DNA from: Pestalotiopsis fici W106-1
Lineage: Eukaryota > Ascomycota > Sordariomycetes > Amphisphaeriales > Sporocadaceae
Assembly: GCF_000516985.1 (NCBI RefSeq)
Contig: NW_006917099.1
Coordinates: 2,062,685 to 2,126,684 of the forward strand
DNA: 64,000 nt
Direction of reading: 5' to 3'
Below the pieces are notes generated by a model. That model searched no databases, had not been told where the DNA came from, and saw nothing but the letters and a program-made list of their open reading frames with translations. Position 1 is the first letter of the stretch. Each line of letters opens with the position of its first letter. Below, piece by piece: positions 12,901 to 24,154 of this stretch. Made by a program: the position numbers and the translations under genes.

Positions 12901-14103
12901 CCCTGCCTCTGTAACCCTTCATCCCGTATCTTCAATTACTACCTCCTGCCAAGTAATTAGCATAAATCTTGTCCTGCCTTTCTAGACATGATGGTCGGGA
13001 CGATCACTTGCGTCAGTGCGAGTGCAATCTGACAAGAATTCCGAGTTATCCAGGAGAGTTTTTCGTCATTCCTCAAACGGACAACTCATATCTCGTGTAA
13101 TGGTTGCATCGAGCCTGGCCAATGATTCACCTCCGATCTCTCGGATATCTACATGAATCTTGGAGGATCTTGGTATGCCTGTCGTAGTAATTACTCTTTC
13201 ATCCTATATTCAAAAGTAAAATCCGCTGTAATGAAATCAAACGGCTTGCCATGTTTGCAAACGTCTAGAAACATTCCTCTGCCAATACCGAGACAGGTTT
13301 CGGTACAATTTCAACTTGTCAAGACTTGCCAACCATTTCAATATGCGGGAACCCGAGCCTCTCATGCATGTAAGACGCCGGGTATCACAAAAACCACGAC
13401 CCAACCGCCAGCGCGGGGGGTTGGAGGTGGGCGCTATTGTATGTTTTCTTTTTCCTCGACTTGGACCATTCACGGAGCCTTGCATTGGCGTACAAACACC
13501 ACGACTTGGAATCCTTCATTAGGATGTGTTTACCCCGCATCCCCGGGAGGACAAGCAGAGATTCTAAATGATACGTCTTGGTTCACCTTTTTTTGTGTGA
13601 TGCAGATATACAAGGCAAGGTCTGGCCTGTTGGAGTTTGGTGATCGCATCTTTATATTGGCTGGGAATGTCACACTTGTCACTAGCAAGAGCGGTCTGGT
13701 TCCGATTCTGGGTTTGGATTGGACGTCAAGTCGATATTCACAAGGCCGTGAATTGCCGAGGGCATGAAACGTAGATATGCGAGGTGATTTAATCTGAGCC
13801 TTGCATAACGCACGTTTTCGCCCGGCGTTGGTATTGTAACAAGGTGACGATATTACACCCTGTCTAGGTCGGTTAAAACATCCCTCCTATTCAATCACAG
13901 TCTAGGTGGCTTGTCTCGGTTCCCTGCTCGATGCAAATGTGAAGGAACAAGTTGCACAGAATGGAATGAGATTCGTCAGCATGGGAAAAAGTACAAGAGA
14001 GACAGGCTTGAGGTCATTTCTAATTTTATTCATTTCTTGGATATTTAATCCCAATTCCCAGTATTGGGATATTGACTCTTGAATTTGATTGTATCGGCAC
14101 GTC
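9948..14103. other. 4.1-kb spacer without a convincing gene
   Basis: Several ORFs of 60 to 260 codons exist, the longest around 10938-11720 (plus), 12381-12824 (minus) and 13153-13767 (plus). None shows a domain, signal peptide, coherent composition or splice partners. I see no tRNA and no strong repeat. The ends hold the transporter promoter and the promoter of the small membrane protein. Confidence 0.45.
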
Positions 14104-14691
14104 ATGGCGATTCTCTCGACATCTCCAGTGCTTGAAGCGGCTCGAGACTCTGACCAGACCATAATCCAAACTGTGAGCAAGGTTTCCACCACACAGCTAT
14201 TCACAGTTACACTTGGCTCGGGTAGAGAAACCAACGGGCCAGCAAAAGGGACTGTCGCGCCCCCTACAAACAATGGTATAAGCCAATCCACCCTCGGTGG
14301 CGTCATTGGTGGTGTCGTCGGAGCAATCGTGCTCCTTTTACTAGCATGGGCTTGTTGTGGCCGAGTCCGATTTCCAAAATCCCCACGCACAAGTACAACT
14401 TCTGGGGCCACGTCTGGATCTCCGTCGAGCAGTGGCTCCAGTGGACAGTCTGATTCTGGGAGCGAAATGGAGGAAACGGAATGGGTCGATGGACAACACA
14501 TGCCGAGGCCAATGACAGGTGGGCCACCTCCAATGCCGCCTGGGGCTCCGTGGCCGGGCGCGCCTCCGGGTCCGTTTCCCATGGGTAGAGGTGGACCGCC
14601 GGGAATGGGCCGTGGAATGCCAATGCCCATGGGAATGCCCATGGGGATGGGACGAGGAGTTCCGCCTCCGCCTCCGCCATTGCAGCATTGA
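14104..14691 (+). CDS. Small single-pass membrane protein with Ser-rich and Pro/Gly/Met-rich tail
   Basis: 195 residues, apparently intronless, from ATG 14104. A Ser/Thr-rich N-terminal segment of about 60 residues likely lies outside the cell. One transmembrane helix follows (GGVIGGVVGAIVLLLLAW, near residue 70), then CC and basic residues as a stop-transfer signal. The cytosolic part has a Ser/Gly/Thr-rich stretch, an acidic patch and a Pro/Gly/Met-rich end with repeated GMPM/PPP blocks. This layout is common among fungal plasma-membrane stress sensors or mucin-like proteins, but no family signature is visible and there is no classical cleavable signal peptide. The antisense ORF over this gene is a shadow of its low-complexity sequence. 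Confidence 0.7.
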   Translation: MAILSTSPVLEAARDSDQTIIQTVSKVSTTQLFTVTLGSGRETNGPAKGTVAPPTNNGISQSTLGGVIGGVVGAIVLLLLAWACCGRVRFPKSPRTSTTSGATSGSPSSSGSSGQSDSGSEMEETEWVDGQHMPRPMTGGPPPMPPGAPWPGAPPGPFPMGRGGPPGMGRGMPMPMGMPMGMGRGVPPPPPPLQH

Positions 14692-14799
14692 GTTGTGCGC
14701 AGTTGCATCGGGGCCATTGTCGACATTTATGCTCAAGAGCTGGTCCGTGGCGGATTTACATCTTGCAGACAATGGCAAAAGTAATTGCTCGTGGCATCA

Positions 14800-15747
14800 T
14801 CACGAGACGATTGATTCAGAAGCCTTGACACATAAAAGAGCAGCAAAAGCAGCAATGCTTCCAAGTACCACCATTTGCAAACCTTCCCACACACTCTCCT
14901 TGATTCTGTTCAATCTTCGGACTTGGTAGTCCCAGGCACGACTCCAGTGCTTGTCTTCAACCTCTTCCTGCAAGAGGTAGTGTTTGGTAAAGCCAAAGAT
15001 GAACAAGGCCAAGACGCAGACGCCAAAACTCCACTTGAGGCCAGCGCAAACTTCGGCCACGAAAAAGTAGGGAAAGAGTGGCAAAAGACCGCCGAGGAGA
15101 TAACCCATGGCCACGGATAGACCATTCCAGACTGGAGAGCAGAGTTCGTCGTCGCCATCGGAATCATTGGCATCCTGCAGGCTCTGTCGCTGTTCGAGAA
15201 TAGCAGCAGCGACGCCGGGCTGCGCATTGACGTGAGCCCTCACGGCATCGTACAGGTGTTGCGGCAGACGCAGGGGACCGAGATGCTCCTCTAGAATAGT
15301 AGTCGTTCTTCTCTCGGCCGCCTTTTCTTGATCGAAATGTGCGTGGTCGCCGAGCTTGTTTTGTGTGTCCTTTTTCGAGGCTGCCGCCGCGGCAATATCG
15401 CCGCGGGCCGATAGATAACCTCCAATTCCCATGCTGATGCTGCCTGCAGCAATTTCTGCCATTCCCGCCAGAATGACCGTGTTGGTTTGACCCAAGGAAG
15501 AAAGACCTGCAGTCAGAGCAAATGGCACCGTCAAGCCATCTGCAAAACCCAGGGTGAAGTCGGCCAAGAATCGCGAAAGCGTGGGCAACTGAATGGCGTT
15601 GCCCTGAGCATGGCCTTTGCGGTAGTATCCCTTTTCATCGCCATCGCTGCTGTATCCCAAAGAGGTTGCGGGCGTGTATGGAGTGCCCGGGATGGACTCG
15701 TAGACGGGCTCTTGTTGAGCAAAGTTTTGAATCATGTTGAAAGTCAT
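14800..15747 (-). CDS. CCC1: CCC1/VIT1-family vacuolar iron/manganese transporter
   Basis: Predicted vacuolar membrane transporter that moves Fe2+ and/or Mn2+ into the vacuole for storage and detoxification. About 315 residues in one exon. The family's first helix is visible as FLADFTLGFADGLTVPFALTAGL, shortened here to its core GFADGLTVPFALTAG near residue 63. The second helix has GMAEIAAGSISMGIGGYLSA. A charged cytosolic domain rich in Glu follows, then three C-terminal helices (MGYLLGGLLPLFPYFF; FGVCVLALFIFG; MVVLGSIAAFAALL). The start at 15747 is preferred; ATG 15735 is an alternative four codons later. It is convergent with the small membrane protein, and their stops are about 108 bases apart. 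Confidence 0.93.
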   Translation of the reverse strand: MTFNMIQNFAQQEPVYESIPGTPYTPATSLGYSSDGDEKGYYRKGHAQGNAIQLPTLSRFLADFTLGFADGLTVPFALTAGLSSLGQTNTVILAGMAEIAAGSISMGIGGYLSARGDIAAAAASKKDTQNKLGDHAHFDQEKAAERRTTTILEEHLGPLRLPQHLYDAVRAHVNAQPGVAAAILEQRQSLQDANDSDGDDELCSPVWNGLSVAMGYLLGGLLPLFPYFFVAEVCAGLKWSFGVCVLALFIFGFTKHYLLQEEVEDKHWSRAWDYQVRRLNRIKESVWEGLQMVVLGSIAAFAALLCVKASESIVS

Positions 15748-17265
15748 CTTGACTGAGTAAAGACTGTCGACTTGGACAATCCAGAAGGCGAGTCTGGTGT
15801 CGAGCACGTGGTTATCAATGCTATCTTTTAGATGCCAGAAGGAATGACGAAACAATGAAAGGCTCTAGTTGGTGGTGGATATAAACTGGCAACGTGGGTT
15901 GAATTCTCATCTCTATTGATCAAGGAAGCAAAGATTTTAAGTACCACGACTACTCTATCCACAAATTAAAACCAAGACGTGTTGACGAAGCCAGATGACG
16001 CCGGTTCGTCGAGAGCTCCCGTTGCATTGTGGAAACGTCGAATCATCACCATCTGTGCATTTGGTAGAACGCGTAACCCCTGTGGAGAAGATGAGTACAC
16101 CCAATAACGGTTGCTACAATCAGCAGGTGCCGAGACTTGGGCCTAGTGCAATCCCCTGTAGAATCCCTTTACGGGCTGGTGAATGGGGCGGAGGGACGAC
16201 AGCTTAATCCCCACAAGCAGCCTAGCTTGAATTTATGCATGAGCTTGGCTGCCGTTGCCGCGACGTACTTTTAGCCAAGCCCCTTCTAAATTGTGAAATC
16301 TACAGCGCTCCCCTGGTAGACCCGTCGACTGCCGCGCGTATCCTCGAGTCGTAATACTAGGCGGTCCTCGATGATGAAGGCCTTGAAACAAACACTATCC
16401 ACGTCGCCCTGCTTGGTGATTCTGGATTCTAAATGTCGATCCCTTAATTCGTCCGAGGTTTCGACCATTTCAGGGACTGTGTAAACTCTCGGCTGTGCAA
16501 AAGGTGGAGATTGTTCGGAACAACCAACCCACCCCCATCGGCTTCCGTTTCTCCCACTTGCCAATGCTTGGCTCTATTCTACACACGTGCTTTCCTTTAA
16601 ACCCCCGTTCACCTTCCCCTCTAGTCGACCTGCAATGCTACCATCTTACCATTCCCTCGAGCAAGACTGGTCAGTTGAAAGGTCTGGATCAAATCACCTG
16701 CAGCTTGTCAAGCTGGGCGTTTTTGGACGGCAGAAAATATCAACAATAAAACTTACCGTCTCAAACAAACCTTTGATATATACTAATCGTCAAACAAGCC
16801 TTTGACCCGTGATGCCAAGATGCTGCCTGGTCTGCCACAAGACGCTTCATCTCCTTTCAAAGCTTGTTTTGCAGCTAAACATTGATCATCCAGGCATACA
16901 CCAAGAATACACAACATGGTCGCCTATTAAAAGGCATTTCATTGGTTGGCTGACCACCCACGAGGCCTCTATTCCGAACTGTTGATTGGTCAAATCGCCA
17001 TTGCAGCGACCTCCCCACACACAAGTTCCTCTTTTCCTCTTTGAACCAAGCCGTTGGTGCACTTTTTCTCAAGACCCTGGAAGATGCAGCTACTAGATCT
17101 ATACCATGAAAGTTCGGCTGCTTCCTTCTCGGCGTTATACGCCGGATATCGAAACCGAACCAACCTTTTTCTTCTTCATTTAAACTTGTCTGACCGCGTG
17201 CCTGGCTGAATGTTTTCGAGTGCTCGCGTGTAGGCGTTTCATCAAACTTTTGACTTGCAGTCAAC
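15748..17265. other. 1.5-kb divergent promoter region, CCC1 and acid phosphatase
   Basis: The spacer lies between two divergently transcribed genes, CCC1 (minus) and the acid phosphatase (plus). A 92-codon minus ORF at 16286-16564 is discussed among rejected items. I see no other gene, RNA or repeat. Confidence 0.5.
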
Positions 17266-18550
17266 ATGTATACGACTCTGCTATCTCTTCCCCTCCTGGC
17301 CGCCAGTGTTGCGGCGCAGGCTGAGAATCTGTACACTGCAACTGCTACTGCCGATGTCGCCGCGGCCAGAGCAACTGCCAAGACATCCAGCCCTACCAGC
17401 AATGTCAAGGGTGCTGCCTTTGATCGCTTTGTCGTGATATGGTTGGAAAATACCGACTATGACATGGCGGCGGGTGACGGCAAGTCATCTTTTTATATCG
17501 ACTAATACCAACTCTGTACATTGACTAATACTACTCTATACAGAAAACCTAGCATGGCTGGCATCAAAAGGCATCACCCTGTCTGGTTACCATGCCGTCA
17601 CCCATCCCAGTGAGCCCAACTATGTCGCTGCCATTGGTGGTGATTACTTTGGCATGCAAAACGACAATTTCAACCAAATCGATGCCAACGTTTCCACCGT
17701 CATTGACCTACTCGAGGACAAGGGCATCACATGGGCCGAATATCAAGAGGACATGCCCTACACGGGCTTCGAGGGAATGGCATATGTCAACCAAGAGACG
17801 GGAGCCAATGACTATGTCCGCAAGCACAATCCTGCCGTTATTTACGATGCCAATGCTGGCAAGACGGATCGTCTGTCTCTGATCAAGAACTTGACCCTCT
17901 TTTACGAGGACCTTGAAAACGAGACCCTCCCCCAGTGGATGTTCATCACCCCCAACATGACGAGCGACGGCCACGATACCGATGTGACCACTGCCGGTAC
18001 CTGGACCCGCAGCTTTCTCGAGCCCCTTCTCGACGATGAGCGCTTCATGCAAAACACCCTCGTCCTGGTCACCTTTGATGAGAATGAGAGCTACAGCATT
18101 CAGAACCGCATCCTGGGCATTCTCCTCGGTGACGCCGTGCCCTCGGACCTGGTCGGCACCACCGACGACAACTACTACAACCACTACAGCGAGATTGCCA
18201 CCGTCTCGGCCAACTGGGACCTGCACACCCTGGGCCGCTTCGACGTCGGCGCCAACGTCTTTAGCCTCGTTGCCGACAAGACGGGCGACACCATTCGCGA
18301 GTGGACCGGCGAGGTTGCTCTCGAGGACCGCTACTTCAACTACTCCTACGCCGGTCAGTTCAACACCAATGGTGGAAACAGCCGGTACCCCGGACCTCAG
18401 CTGGGTGACTGCGGCCTGCCTCACAACCGTACCGTCCTCCCCAGCATCAAGGAGGCTTGGTATGGTAACCCTGCTCCCGTCTACTATGACTTTGGCCTCG
18501 AGATTCCCGATGGCCTAAACCCTCCTGCTGGCTACGCGCCCGTAGAGTAG
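17266..18550 (+). CDS. Secreted acid phosphatase (phosphoesterase family, PF04185 type)
   Basis: A secreted enzyme that releases phosphate from organic esters, resembling Aspergillus phosphate-repressible acid phosphatases. The signal peptide is MYTTLLSLPLLAASVAAQA. The mature part shows family motifs: FDRFVVIWLENTDYD near residue 55, THPSEPNYVAAIGGD, FITPNMTSDGHDTDV and VLVTFDENESY, with metal-binding and catalytic residues retained, plus several N-glycosylation sites. 406 residues from two exons. The only intron (17480-17543) appears to use a GC donor (GCAAGT...ATACAG), because this keeps the family's AAGD motif. A GTGACG donor six bases upstream is also in phase but deletes Gly-Asp. Expression under phosphate limitation is known for the family, not shown here. 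Confidence 0.93.
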
Positions 18551-18758
18551 ATAATACCTAAATGTAATAGATAATATACATGCTTGAGAAATTCTTCTCG
18601 GCTTTTATTCCTATAAGTTTCAAAACTACGAGGGATGAGTCTGCAGTCTCTTTGCTACGACACGCTTGACGACGCACCTTTTACTTTATCATGTCACAAA
18701 TCAACTTGAACGTTTATTTGGAGAGGACCATGGATTTTATTAATGGTAAAGAGATGGC

Positions 18759-19331
18759 CTACACATGAAACTTTTGTGAAGCCTCGTCACGTGCGGTTGT
18801 CATGTGCATACGCTGTAAGTAGACATTACCTCTTCCAGAGGGTGTCACTATCCCCAGCCTCTTCCAGAGGTCTTGTGTACTGGCGCTTCCAGACGTCATC
18901 AATGCGCTTGCGCTTGGGACACGTTCCTGTACCCACTCTGGACTGGCAAACGGGTTCTGGTCGGAATTGACCAATCCAGAACCAATCTCTTGCTCTATCC
19001 AGGGCCCTCGGTACTCCGCCCGCCAACAGAACGGGCACTCGATGTACCTGTCCATTATGGACTTTGGGAACGGGAATTTTGTTGGGCTTTCTGTTCGCCT
19101 GTCGAGAAGCAGAACAAAATGATCCCTGGCCGCATTACTGCAGGCCCGCTTTCGAATGTCGACGAGCTTGTTATCGACGAGGGTCGGGGCAAGATGGGTT
19201 GGATGGCAAGTGAAGCGGCGGTGACACTGGAGTATCGTGTCCATCTTCCATCCCACGACATTACCAAGGGTGCATTGGACTTCCTGTATCTTCTGGCGTC
19301 CTTTCGAGCCTTTCCCTTTAGATGACCAGTT
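18759..19331 (-). pseudogene. Open reading frame with Cys-rich motifs, probable partial or decayed gene
   Basis: An unrecognised frame reads from about 19331 to a stop at 18759. It is rich in Cys, Arg and Trp and looks protein-like, with motifs LQCHRRFTCHPTHLAPTL, VDIRKRACSNAARDHFVLLL and MDRYIECPFCWRAEYRGP. CPFCW and QCHRRFTC could be metal or disulfide sites. A stop (TAA) lies just upstream in frame and I found no convincing 5' exon, so it is either the 3' exon of an unmodelled gene or a relic. The ATG at 19256 would start it inside the Cys motif region. Function unknown. Confidence 0.35.
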
Positions 19332-20628
19332 ACTGCTGGCTTGTTATTTGTCGTATCCGCGTCCTGCGGTTGGTCTCAGGAGTAACCTGAGCAGAAGGTT
19401 CGAGTCAATAAGGGTATGACTGTGTGCTGACCCCACAAAACGTACCATGTGCTGCATTTGTTTTATCAAGTGTTGAGAGCGTGCTGTGCTTGGTACTTGC
19501 TCATCCTGCTGTTTTTCCGGGCTCCTTGACAGTGAATCTCAATGAACCTATCCTCACATTGAACATGACGAAGGATGAGATTGTCAAGGCTGGCAAGGAC
19601 GTTTGACGACTCTTTGCGTTCGCCTTTGCCCCTGCGGATCAACACAGTGGCACAAATTCTATCAGCTAGTGAGGCGGTCAGAGACGAAATTCTTGTCCTC
19701 AAACGACCTCAAGACGGACACGCTGCTGTCCCCCAAGGTGCTTTGGAGTTACTGCCCCTTTTCCCCAGGCGCAGTGGTGGAAAGCATCCTACTGCCTTTC
19801 GTCTGGTGGATAGTAACGAGGTTGCTCCGATGTGACTTGGGAAGGCCCCATAACCTCTGTTTCCGCTACAGAACGTCGTCGTCGTACTGCTTACTGATGA
19901 TGTCCCACTGATGGTTTTGTGCCGTTCGTGTGGTTGCATACAGAATCTTCTCATGCATGGAAAAAGGGGGGGGGAAGTGGGCTATACAGACAACTGGCCT
20001 TTGCCTCAGTCTTGTCATGTCATGACAAACAATAATACATCATCACAGCTCACATGGTGATTCTAATCATGTCTCACCTGAGCCAACGCGTGAAGGGGGA
20101 GATGTGATCAGAGAAGCATAGAAAGATGTCTGAGTTGATCTGACTGACTTGCAAAAGAGAGGTGCTGAAGAGCGAAATATATACCCGAGCGGGTGATCTG
20201 CGGTAGGTCCTGACCACGTCAGTGCATCATCATGACACTGAGTCATTTAATATTGACTGATCGCAGTGTTTTCATTGAACCACGTCACAGTTGGCTGTTC
20301 AAATAGCAATGGTTCAAGCGATGACGATATTCCACGTCGCATTCGTCGTAGCTGATTTGTGACAAAACATCACTTAGAAGCCAGACTTCATCCAAGAGCA
20401 AAGCGCATACAAACATTGTACACGAACTTTGAGCTGAGAAACACCCTTGCTATCTCGTTGCTTGTGCAACTTCTACCGCATTGACTCATGGATAAACACG
20501 GAAGTGTCATCTCTCCCTCATGAATTCTTGACTAATGCATGTGTCATGCTTGGAGATTAGCAGTATATAAGCAGAGCCTCAGCTGGTTCAAGGACCTCTC
20601 AATCCAGAATACTTCAGACAGCAGCATC
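19332..20628. other. 1.3-kb relic-like spacer
   Basis: Short coding-like pieces are visible, for example a plus-strand stretch ending in NEPILTLNMTKDEIVKAGKD just before 19607, and a stretch at 19640-19720 that resembles sequence at 25300-25370. No intact gene can be built. The part after 20000 looks like promoter sequence for the next locus. Confidence 0.4.
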
Positions 20629-20663
20629 ATGGACAACCCCCTCATCATGGTGTTCCCTCAAAC

Positions 20664-21125
20664 TTGCTAGGGACAGACGTATCCCGTTACATTGCAGGCT
20701 ACCTCTGGGCCGCAGCCTTTGAGTTTCCATTTCTGCAAACGTTGCCCATGTTCAATATTGACAATCGTCAAGCCGGCTCACTAGATACCAGCCAAATTAT
20801 CAGGCGCCATACATTACACGACGCCTTTGCCTCTGTTCCTTGTCCCCAAGACCTTGAGGATCGAAAAGCGATTGTGCCTGTGCCACACAATCGCAGCAAA
20901 ATCTTCCACGCGCAGTGTGGCCAGGCACATGCGCCAGAATACTGCCGTGGCCGCCTGCAGAGGGGTGTCCTCAATGGGCTACCACGGGGCCATTGTCCAC
21001 CCTCCGGAGCGACCAAGAGACGCTCCTCGACTTGGCTAGTATGGACCCAAGACGTACGTGCCCCCCTTATGACCCCAAGTGGACATTATTTATTAATGAT
21101 TATATTCCACTGCTTATTCTTTAAC
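20664..21125 (+). pseudogene. HAPE-CRG family, copy 1, internally deleted pseudogene
   Basis: Plus-strand sequence with two blocks matching the intact paralogues. Block one (20850-20980) encodes HNRSKIFHAQCGQAHAPEYC followed by RGRLQRGVLNG, equivalent to the CxxxHAPExCRG region of copies 2 and 3. Block two (21060-21100), in another frame, encodes YDPKWTLFINDYI, matching YEPKWTLFANDGI of copy 2. In copy 2 these blocks are roughly 180 codons apart; here they are about 90 bases apart, so several hundred bases, including the CCHC knuckle, are missing. No ATG opens the frame. The homology and the deletion are clear; loss of function is inferred. Confidence 0.75.
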
Positions 21126-21431
21126 TTGTTCCATCTTCCAAAGCACACTCCACGCCCTTGGAAACTACTACAGGATGCAGTCCGGACTGGGCCCATCTTC
21201 GCTCGCACTGGCAAACTGTCAGATAAGAAATAGAAATAAAGAAGAAAGAAACAGAAACCCCAAGTGTTACAAATTCCACCCGTTGACAAACGGTGGGTCG
21301 TAGCTTCTGATTGGCCGCAGAACCTTTTGGCAGGAGTTGCCAACACACTAAAGGTCCAATCTCGCAAATTGTCAAACCTTTCCCTCTTTTCCTTCCTCTT
21401 CACCTTCCATCAAATCGAAGATTTCGTCAAG

Positions 21432-22611
21432 ATGGATCCAGAATCACAGAAAAATCGCTATTTACGCCTTAAACATAAAGCCAAACAACTGCGTGTCGAA
21501 GTGGAATTGTCCGCGGCCATCACAGAAGGTACCGACGCTTTTATTGCCCATGTCCAACGTGAAGGCAACTTCAACGTCGGCCTCCGATGGGTGAGTACTT
21601 TGAATCTTTTGTCAATCTTTGCCTTGGCTAACTAGATCGCAATAGATGGTATCACAAATACTGTGCTACACATCGATGGAGGTGTTCAATGAGCTACTGC
21701 CAGATGTCGAACGCCCAGAAAGTTTCGAGCCGATCAATGATGAAGATCGCTTCGACTTTCCCGCGCTGAAGACGCTGTGGGACAACTGCTACACAACTCT
21801 GAGGATGGATCAAATCTTCTGGATTGTGTGGACAGGTGGAAAACAGCGGATCGAGCCACCTAAGAACTGGTTGGCTCAACCTTCATCCCAGCGCCCCTCC
21901 CAACCTCAAGCACCAGGTAGGAGTTCGACAGCTCAACGCCCCTCCCAGCCTCAAGCACCAGGTGGGAGTTCAACAGCTCAACGGTCCTCCCAGCCCCAAA
22001 CACACGCTGGTGGGAGTTCGACAGCACAAAGCTCTTTCCAACCACGCAGTCAGGCAGCGTCCGAGCCCTTTCTGTCCAACGCCACCAGGGCAGTCAAAGT
22101 CGAGGAGGCCATCACCAAAGATCTCCTAGGGATGACATCCCAATCCTCACCCGACTTCATCAAAGGCTACGAGTCCGACTTTGGCTCGGTCAGGTCTTTC
22201 AGATACCTCCTGCCAAGAACTTTGATATACTCGAAACATATTGCCCCATACATTCGACAACTGCAACTGCTGCTAGGTGTCAGAATAATCACGGAATGGC
22301 GGCCTCACGCAATTGTCATCTCCATAAATGAAGATAGTCAGGACATCAAGCTGAATCAGGTCGCAAGAAAGGTCCTAGCGTACGAAAACTTGTATCGAGC
22401 CCGCGAGTATTTCACAAGCTATTTCCGCACCATACAAGAATCAAACAAGGTGCCAGACTTGGCCTCGTTTATACACAATCTCAAGGTCGAGGATGTGTTG
22501 CAACGGGTCAACGCCAGCAAGAATACTGAACAGACTCTCTCACGCTTCGACAGTCAATCTGCTCCCGCGCCTCCACCTGCCGTCTCGAATGACAGTCCTT
22601 ACTGGGACTAG
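21432..22611 (+). CDS. Orphan protein with Gln/Pro/Ser tandem repeats
   Basis: Exon 1 (21432-21590) and exon 2 (21646-22611) join in phase 0 over a 55-base intron (GTGAGT...CAATAG), giving 374 residues. The N-terminal 150 residues are mixed and charged. Then come three copies of a 15-residue unit of type RPSQPQAPGGSSTAQ (about 21890-22030). The C-terminal half is helical and rich in Arg, Leu and Tyr (for example RYLLPRTLIYSKHIAPYIRQ). The motif AVKVEE is a psi-K-x-E match. No family recognised. The reading frame stays open for about 69 codons beyond the TAG at 22609-22611, which suggests a recently gained stop. It lies between copies 1 and 2 of the HAPE-CRG family. Confidence 0.65.
21888..22032. 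repeat. 45-bp coding minisatellite, about 3 units
   Basis: Direct repeats of about 45 bases, recognisable by CCTCCCAACCTCAAGCACCA and CAGCTCAACG blocks, keep the reading frame and encode the Gln/Pro/Ser repeats. The third unit has a three-base insertion. Confidence 0.85.
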
Positions 22612-23120
22612 TCACACGGTGCTCCAGAAAGTCTTTCAGCCAATACAAGCCAAGCCGATGACGCTCAAAGCACTGAGCCGGCGAAGATCGCCAAAGCACC
22701 CTCTGGGATCATAGAAATGATCTGCGAGTCGACCCTCCAAAGTACTGGTTGCGGTTATAGAAATGATGCTGCGACTCGACCCACCAAAGCACCGGTGGCG
22801 ATCAAAGAACTGAGGAAATGAATACGACCACAAAGAAGATGACGTGGCGAGACCAGTTCTCCCACGGTTGCCTATTTTGTTGAAGGCAATGACAAAGCAC
22901 CGTCTGCCGATGAAGAGTCAGGGACCAAAGGAGAAGCGGAGCCGGAGGCTCTAGCTGAGACCAGATAGGTTCAACCGCTCGGCAAAGTTGGACACGGATC
23001 AAAGATTGGCCATGTAGAAATAACCTGTGAAATTGGATGGCAGGTTCACCCTTACAACACACCAGCATGAATCAAGGAAGATGATGCATAATACACCAAC
23101 ATGAATCAAGGAAGATCATG
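22612..23120. other. Coding-like remnant downstream of orphan gene
   Basis: The frame of the preceding gene continues from 22612 to a TGA near 22819 with protein-like composition (SHGAPESLSANTSQADDAQS at its start). A second coding-like stretch of about 37 codons runs from about 22853 to a TAG near 22967. Short internal repeats with CAAAGCAC recur at 22668-22800. Near 23065-23120 the phrase CATGAATCAAGGAAGAT occurs twice. This looks like an eroded C-terminal portion of the gene. Confidence 0.45.
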
Positions 23121-23533
23121 TAAAACGGCCTTGAAAGTTGAACAAGCACTTTCAACTTTTCAGCGACATACGCCGGGTGGCGATGTCAGCTCCCGCCCCT
23201 TACGAGCTCGTTGGCATTGAGAGCGTCCATCTCTCTTTGTCATTGGTAAAGACTAAGATAGTCCCTTAATAAGCCCCAAACTTACTCTATTTCTCGCCGA
23301 GCTTTTTCGTCTTTTTGATATGATGTATTGTGAAAGCATTGGGTGAACTAAAGGACTAGAGGCCGAGCAATTCGGTTATTGCGACCATGTACACAATCCC
23401 GCACTCAATCAAACCATTGACTCCGTTCTTATATGCGTGCTTGTTTCAAGCGAAGTGATACAGATATGGGATTTGTGACAGCTGAAAAGCCATATTTGTC
23501 AGCTAGGCCCTGCCTGGACTTGTATTCATGTAT

Positions 23534-24154
23534 TTAGTTGTCCAGTCCCGCGCAATTTTCCGATGTGACATCCGTGATCTCTGTCCAGTTATATGGGTCC
23601 GTCCAGATCAAGTTGTAAGAGTCGTCGGGATAACCATCGACATTGTCGGCACCAAGAGCCTCGGCAAGGTTATTTAGTTGTTTGTGTTCCCAGCTAAAGA
23701 AATGTGAGTTTTCTATTCCTGAATTGAAGCATCTTCGCTTACCAGATCAAAATGTTGCCACTTCCGCTGTAGTTTTTGACTACGTTGGCAACGCAGTCCT
23801 CATCGTCGCGATCACAGGTGGTATCTACCGTCAAACCCAAGTCTGTAGCAAGTGGCAGAACAGTATCGTATGGTCTCTGACGCTTGCCATCTGCGGATGT
23901 CAACTTAGCAAAGACATTTCGCTCGGAGAACTCGATCACTCACTTGCGAGCGGCGTTTGAGCCATGATATGTCCAATATTGTACGCCGAGGTAGCGCCAA
24001 AGACGCTCCGCAAGCATTGTGCGCGTTGTTGGCCCTGTGTACTCAAACCCGTCTCATCGTCATCGGCTGGCTTCTCGCCATGGCGAATAAAGTACACGGT
24101 CGGCGTGGCGGCCAACGCCGTGCTTGCCAGGAGGAGCAGAGGAACAAGGAGCAT
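23534..24154 (-). CDS. Small secreted histidine phosphatase (phosphoglycerate mutase-like)
   Basis: A member of the histidine phosphatase superfamily of the short (about 170-200 aa) fungal secreted type; substrate unknown. The signal peptide is MLLVPLLLLASTALA. The catalytic RHG motif follows at once as YFIRHGEKP, and the second catalytic histidine is probably in ILICWEHKQL. Exons 24154-23944, 23890-23743 and 23693-23534 join in phase over introns of 53 and 49 bases, giving 172 residues, full length for this subfamily. It is the only ordinary gene inside an otherwise lineage-specific block, which suggests that block grew around it. Confidence 0.9.

Noticed and set aside
13153..13767. 204-codon plus ORF
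   Set aside because: Composition resembles random sequence and no splice or domain support was found; kept only as a possibility.
3954..14103. RIP-degraded transposon as explanation for the two long spacers
   Set aside because: No marked AT richness, no terminal repeats and no transposase or reverse transcriptase remnants seen.
13902..14726. 274-codon minus ORF
   Set aside because: Antisense of the Pro/Gly/Met-rich coding region of the small membrane protein; low complexity explains the long open frame.
16286..16564. 92-codon minus ORF with fairly protein-like sequence (VYTVPEMVETSDELRDRHLE)
   Set aside because: No homology recognised and no further exon found; could be a relic but evidence is too thin for a feature.
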